NCBI GenBank assembly: GCA_943359495.1
Contig: CALRHY010000017.1
Span: forward strand, 1 to 11,683
DNA: 11,683 nucleotides
Source of the DNA: Candidatus Uhrbacteria bacterium RIFOXYB12_FULL_58_10
Lineage (GTDB): Bacteria > Patescibacteriota > Patescibacteriia > 2-12-FULL-57-11
Direction: 5' to 3'
The translations under genes and the position numbers were made by a program. Below the pieces are notes generated by a model, which was not told where the DNA came from, ran no database searches, and worked only from the letters and a program-made list of their open reading frames with translations. Of this stretch, positions 11,559-11,683 are shown piece by piece (position 1 is the first letter of the stretch; each line of letters begins with the position of its first letter).

Positions 11559-11683
11559 ATGGAAAAGAAACCTCTTGCGGAAAAAAAGCCAACAGTGCGA
11601 CGCGTTGCTGTAAAAAAGACAGCGGTACAAACGGAGAGGAACGTAGATGTGAATGAAACTGCTGCCACGCCAAATGCTGTGGC
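11559..11683 (+). CDS. rpsI: Probable 30S ribosomal protein S9, N-terminal extension only (3' partial)
   Basis: An open frame starts with ATG 5 bases after the rplM stop and runs to the end of the window (41 complete codons). The peptide MEKKPLAEKKPTVRRVAVKK continues with Thr/Ala/Glu/Asn-rich residues and no recognisable domain. The call as rpsI rests on position: rpsI follows rplM in most bacteria, and S9 of Patescibacteria often has a charged leader before the conserved core (which begins near YxxxxGRRKxA). None of that core is visible here, so the identity is inferred, not shown. The style of the extension resembles that at the N-terminus of S11 and the C-terminus of RpoA in this operon. 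Confidence 0.55.
   Translation, partial: MEKKPLAEKKPTVRRVAVKKTAVQTERNVDVNETAATPNAV

Noticed and set aside
1..11683. CRISPR array, toxin-antitoxin, phage or transposase genes, or a novel defence system
   Set aside because: No regularly spaced direct repeats, integrase/transposase motifs or defence-type domains were seen; the gene content is housekeeping plus cell envelope.

Overview
The window reads as a chromosomal segment of a Patescibacteria (CPR) genome, probably of the Parcubacteria type. This is inferred from protein style and gene content, not from a search. The clues are very compact gene spacing, small envelope lipoproteins (one with a GerMN domain, one cysteine-rich), an alanyl-tRNA synthetase that stops after its editing domain, an RNA polymerase alpha subunit without its C-terminal domain, and almost no Shine-Dalgarno sequences. 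TGA serves as a stop at least once (end of the hydrolase gene at 919), so the standard bacterial code fits and the Gracilibacteria recoding does not. All supported genes are on the + strand.

Layout. Positions 1-919 hold the end of a TPR-repeat protein followed at once by an alpha/beta hydrolase. Positions 920-1231 are a gene-free, hairpin-rich spacer that starts with a short palindromic repeat. mnmA (tRNA 2-thiouridylase) is at 1232-2326 with a promoter so close to the start codon that the mRNA should be nearly leaderless. A second, larger copy of the palindromic repeat (2350-2440) separates it from an envelope cluster: a D,D-carboxypeptidase (2448-3323), an overlapping GerMN lipoprotein (3313-3894) and a cysteine-rich lipoprotein (3904-4719). 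An intrinsic terminator follows. alaS (4817-6718) and an MFS transporter (6726-7937) form the next unit, again ended by a terminator-like hairpin. After a regulatory spacer with a promoter, a second terminator and a second promoter, the translation/transcription operon runs to the window end: infA, rpmJ, rpsM, rpsK, rpsD, rpoA, rplQ, rplM and the start of what is probably rpsI.

How the parts fit. mnmA, alaS and the infA operon are housekeeping translation genes; the cluster between mnmA and alaS acts at the cell envelope. The operon order infA-rpmJ-rpsM-rpsK-rpsD-rpoA-rplQ-rplM-rpsI is the textbook alpha-operon order, but the usual upstream neighbours (secY, adk, map) are absent and infA opens its own transcription unit.

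I found no evidence for a novel defence, mobile or biosynthetic system. The more unusual signals are regulatory: the same promoter-to-ATG geometry (TA[G/C]ACT, 8-9 nt, ATG) in front of mnmA, alaS and infA; terminators that overlap the next promoter; a hairpin touching the only clear Shine-Dalgarno sequence (rpmJ); a perfect 12-bp inverted repeat inside the transporter gene; and a dispersed palindrome that supplies both a stop codon and a leader.
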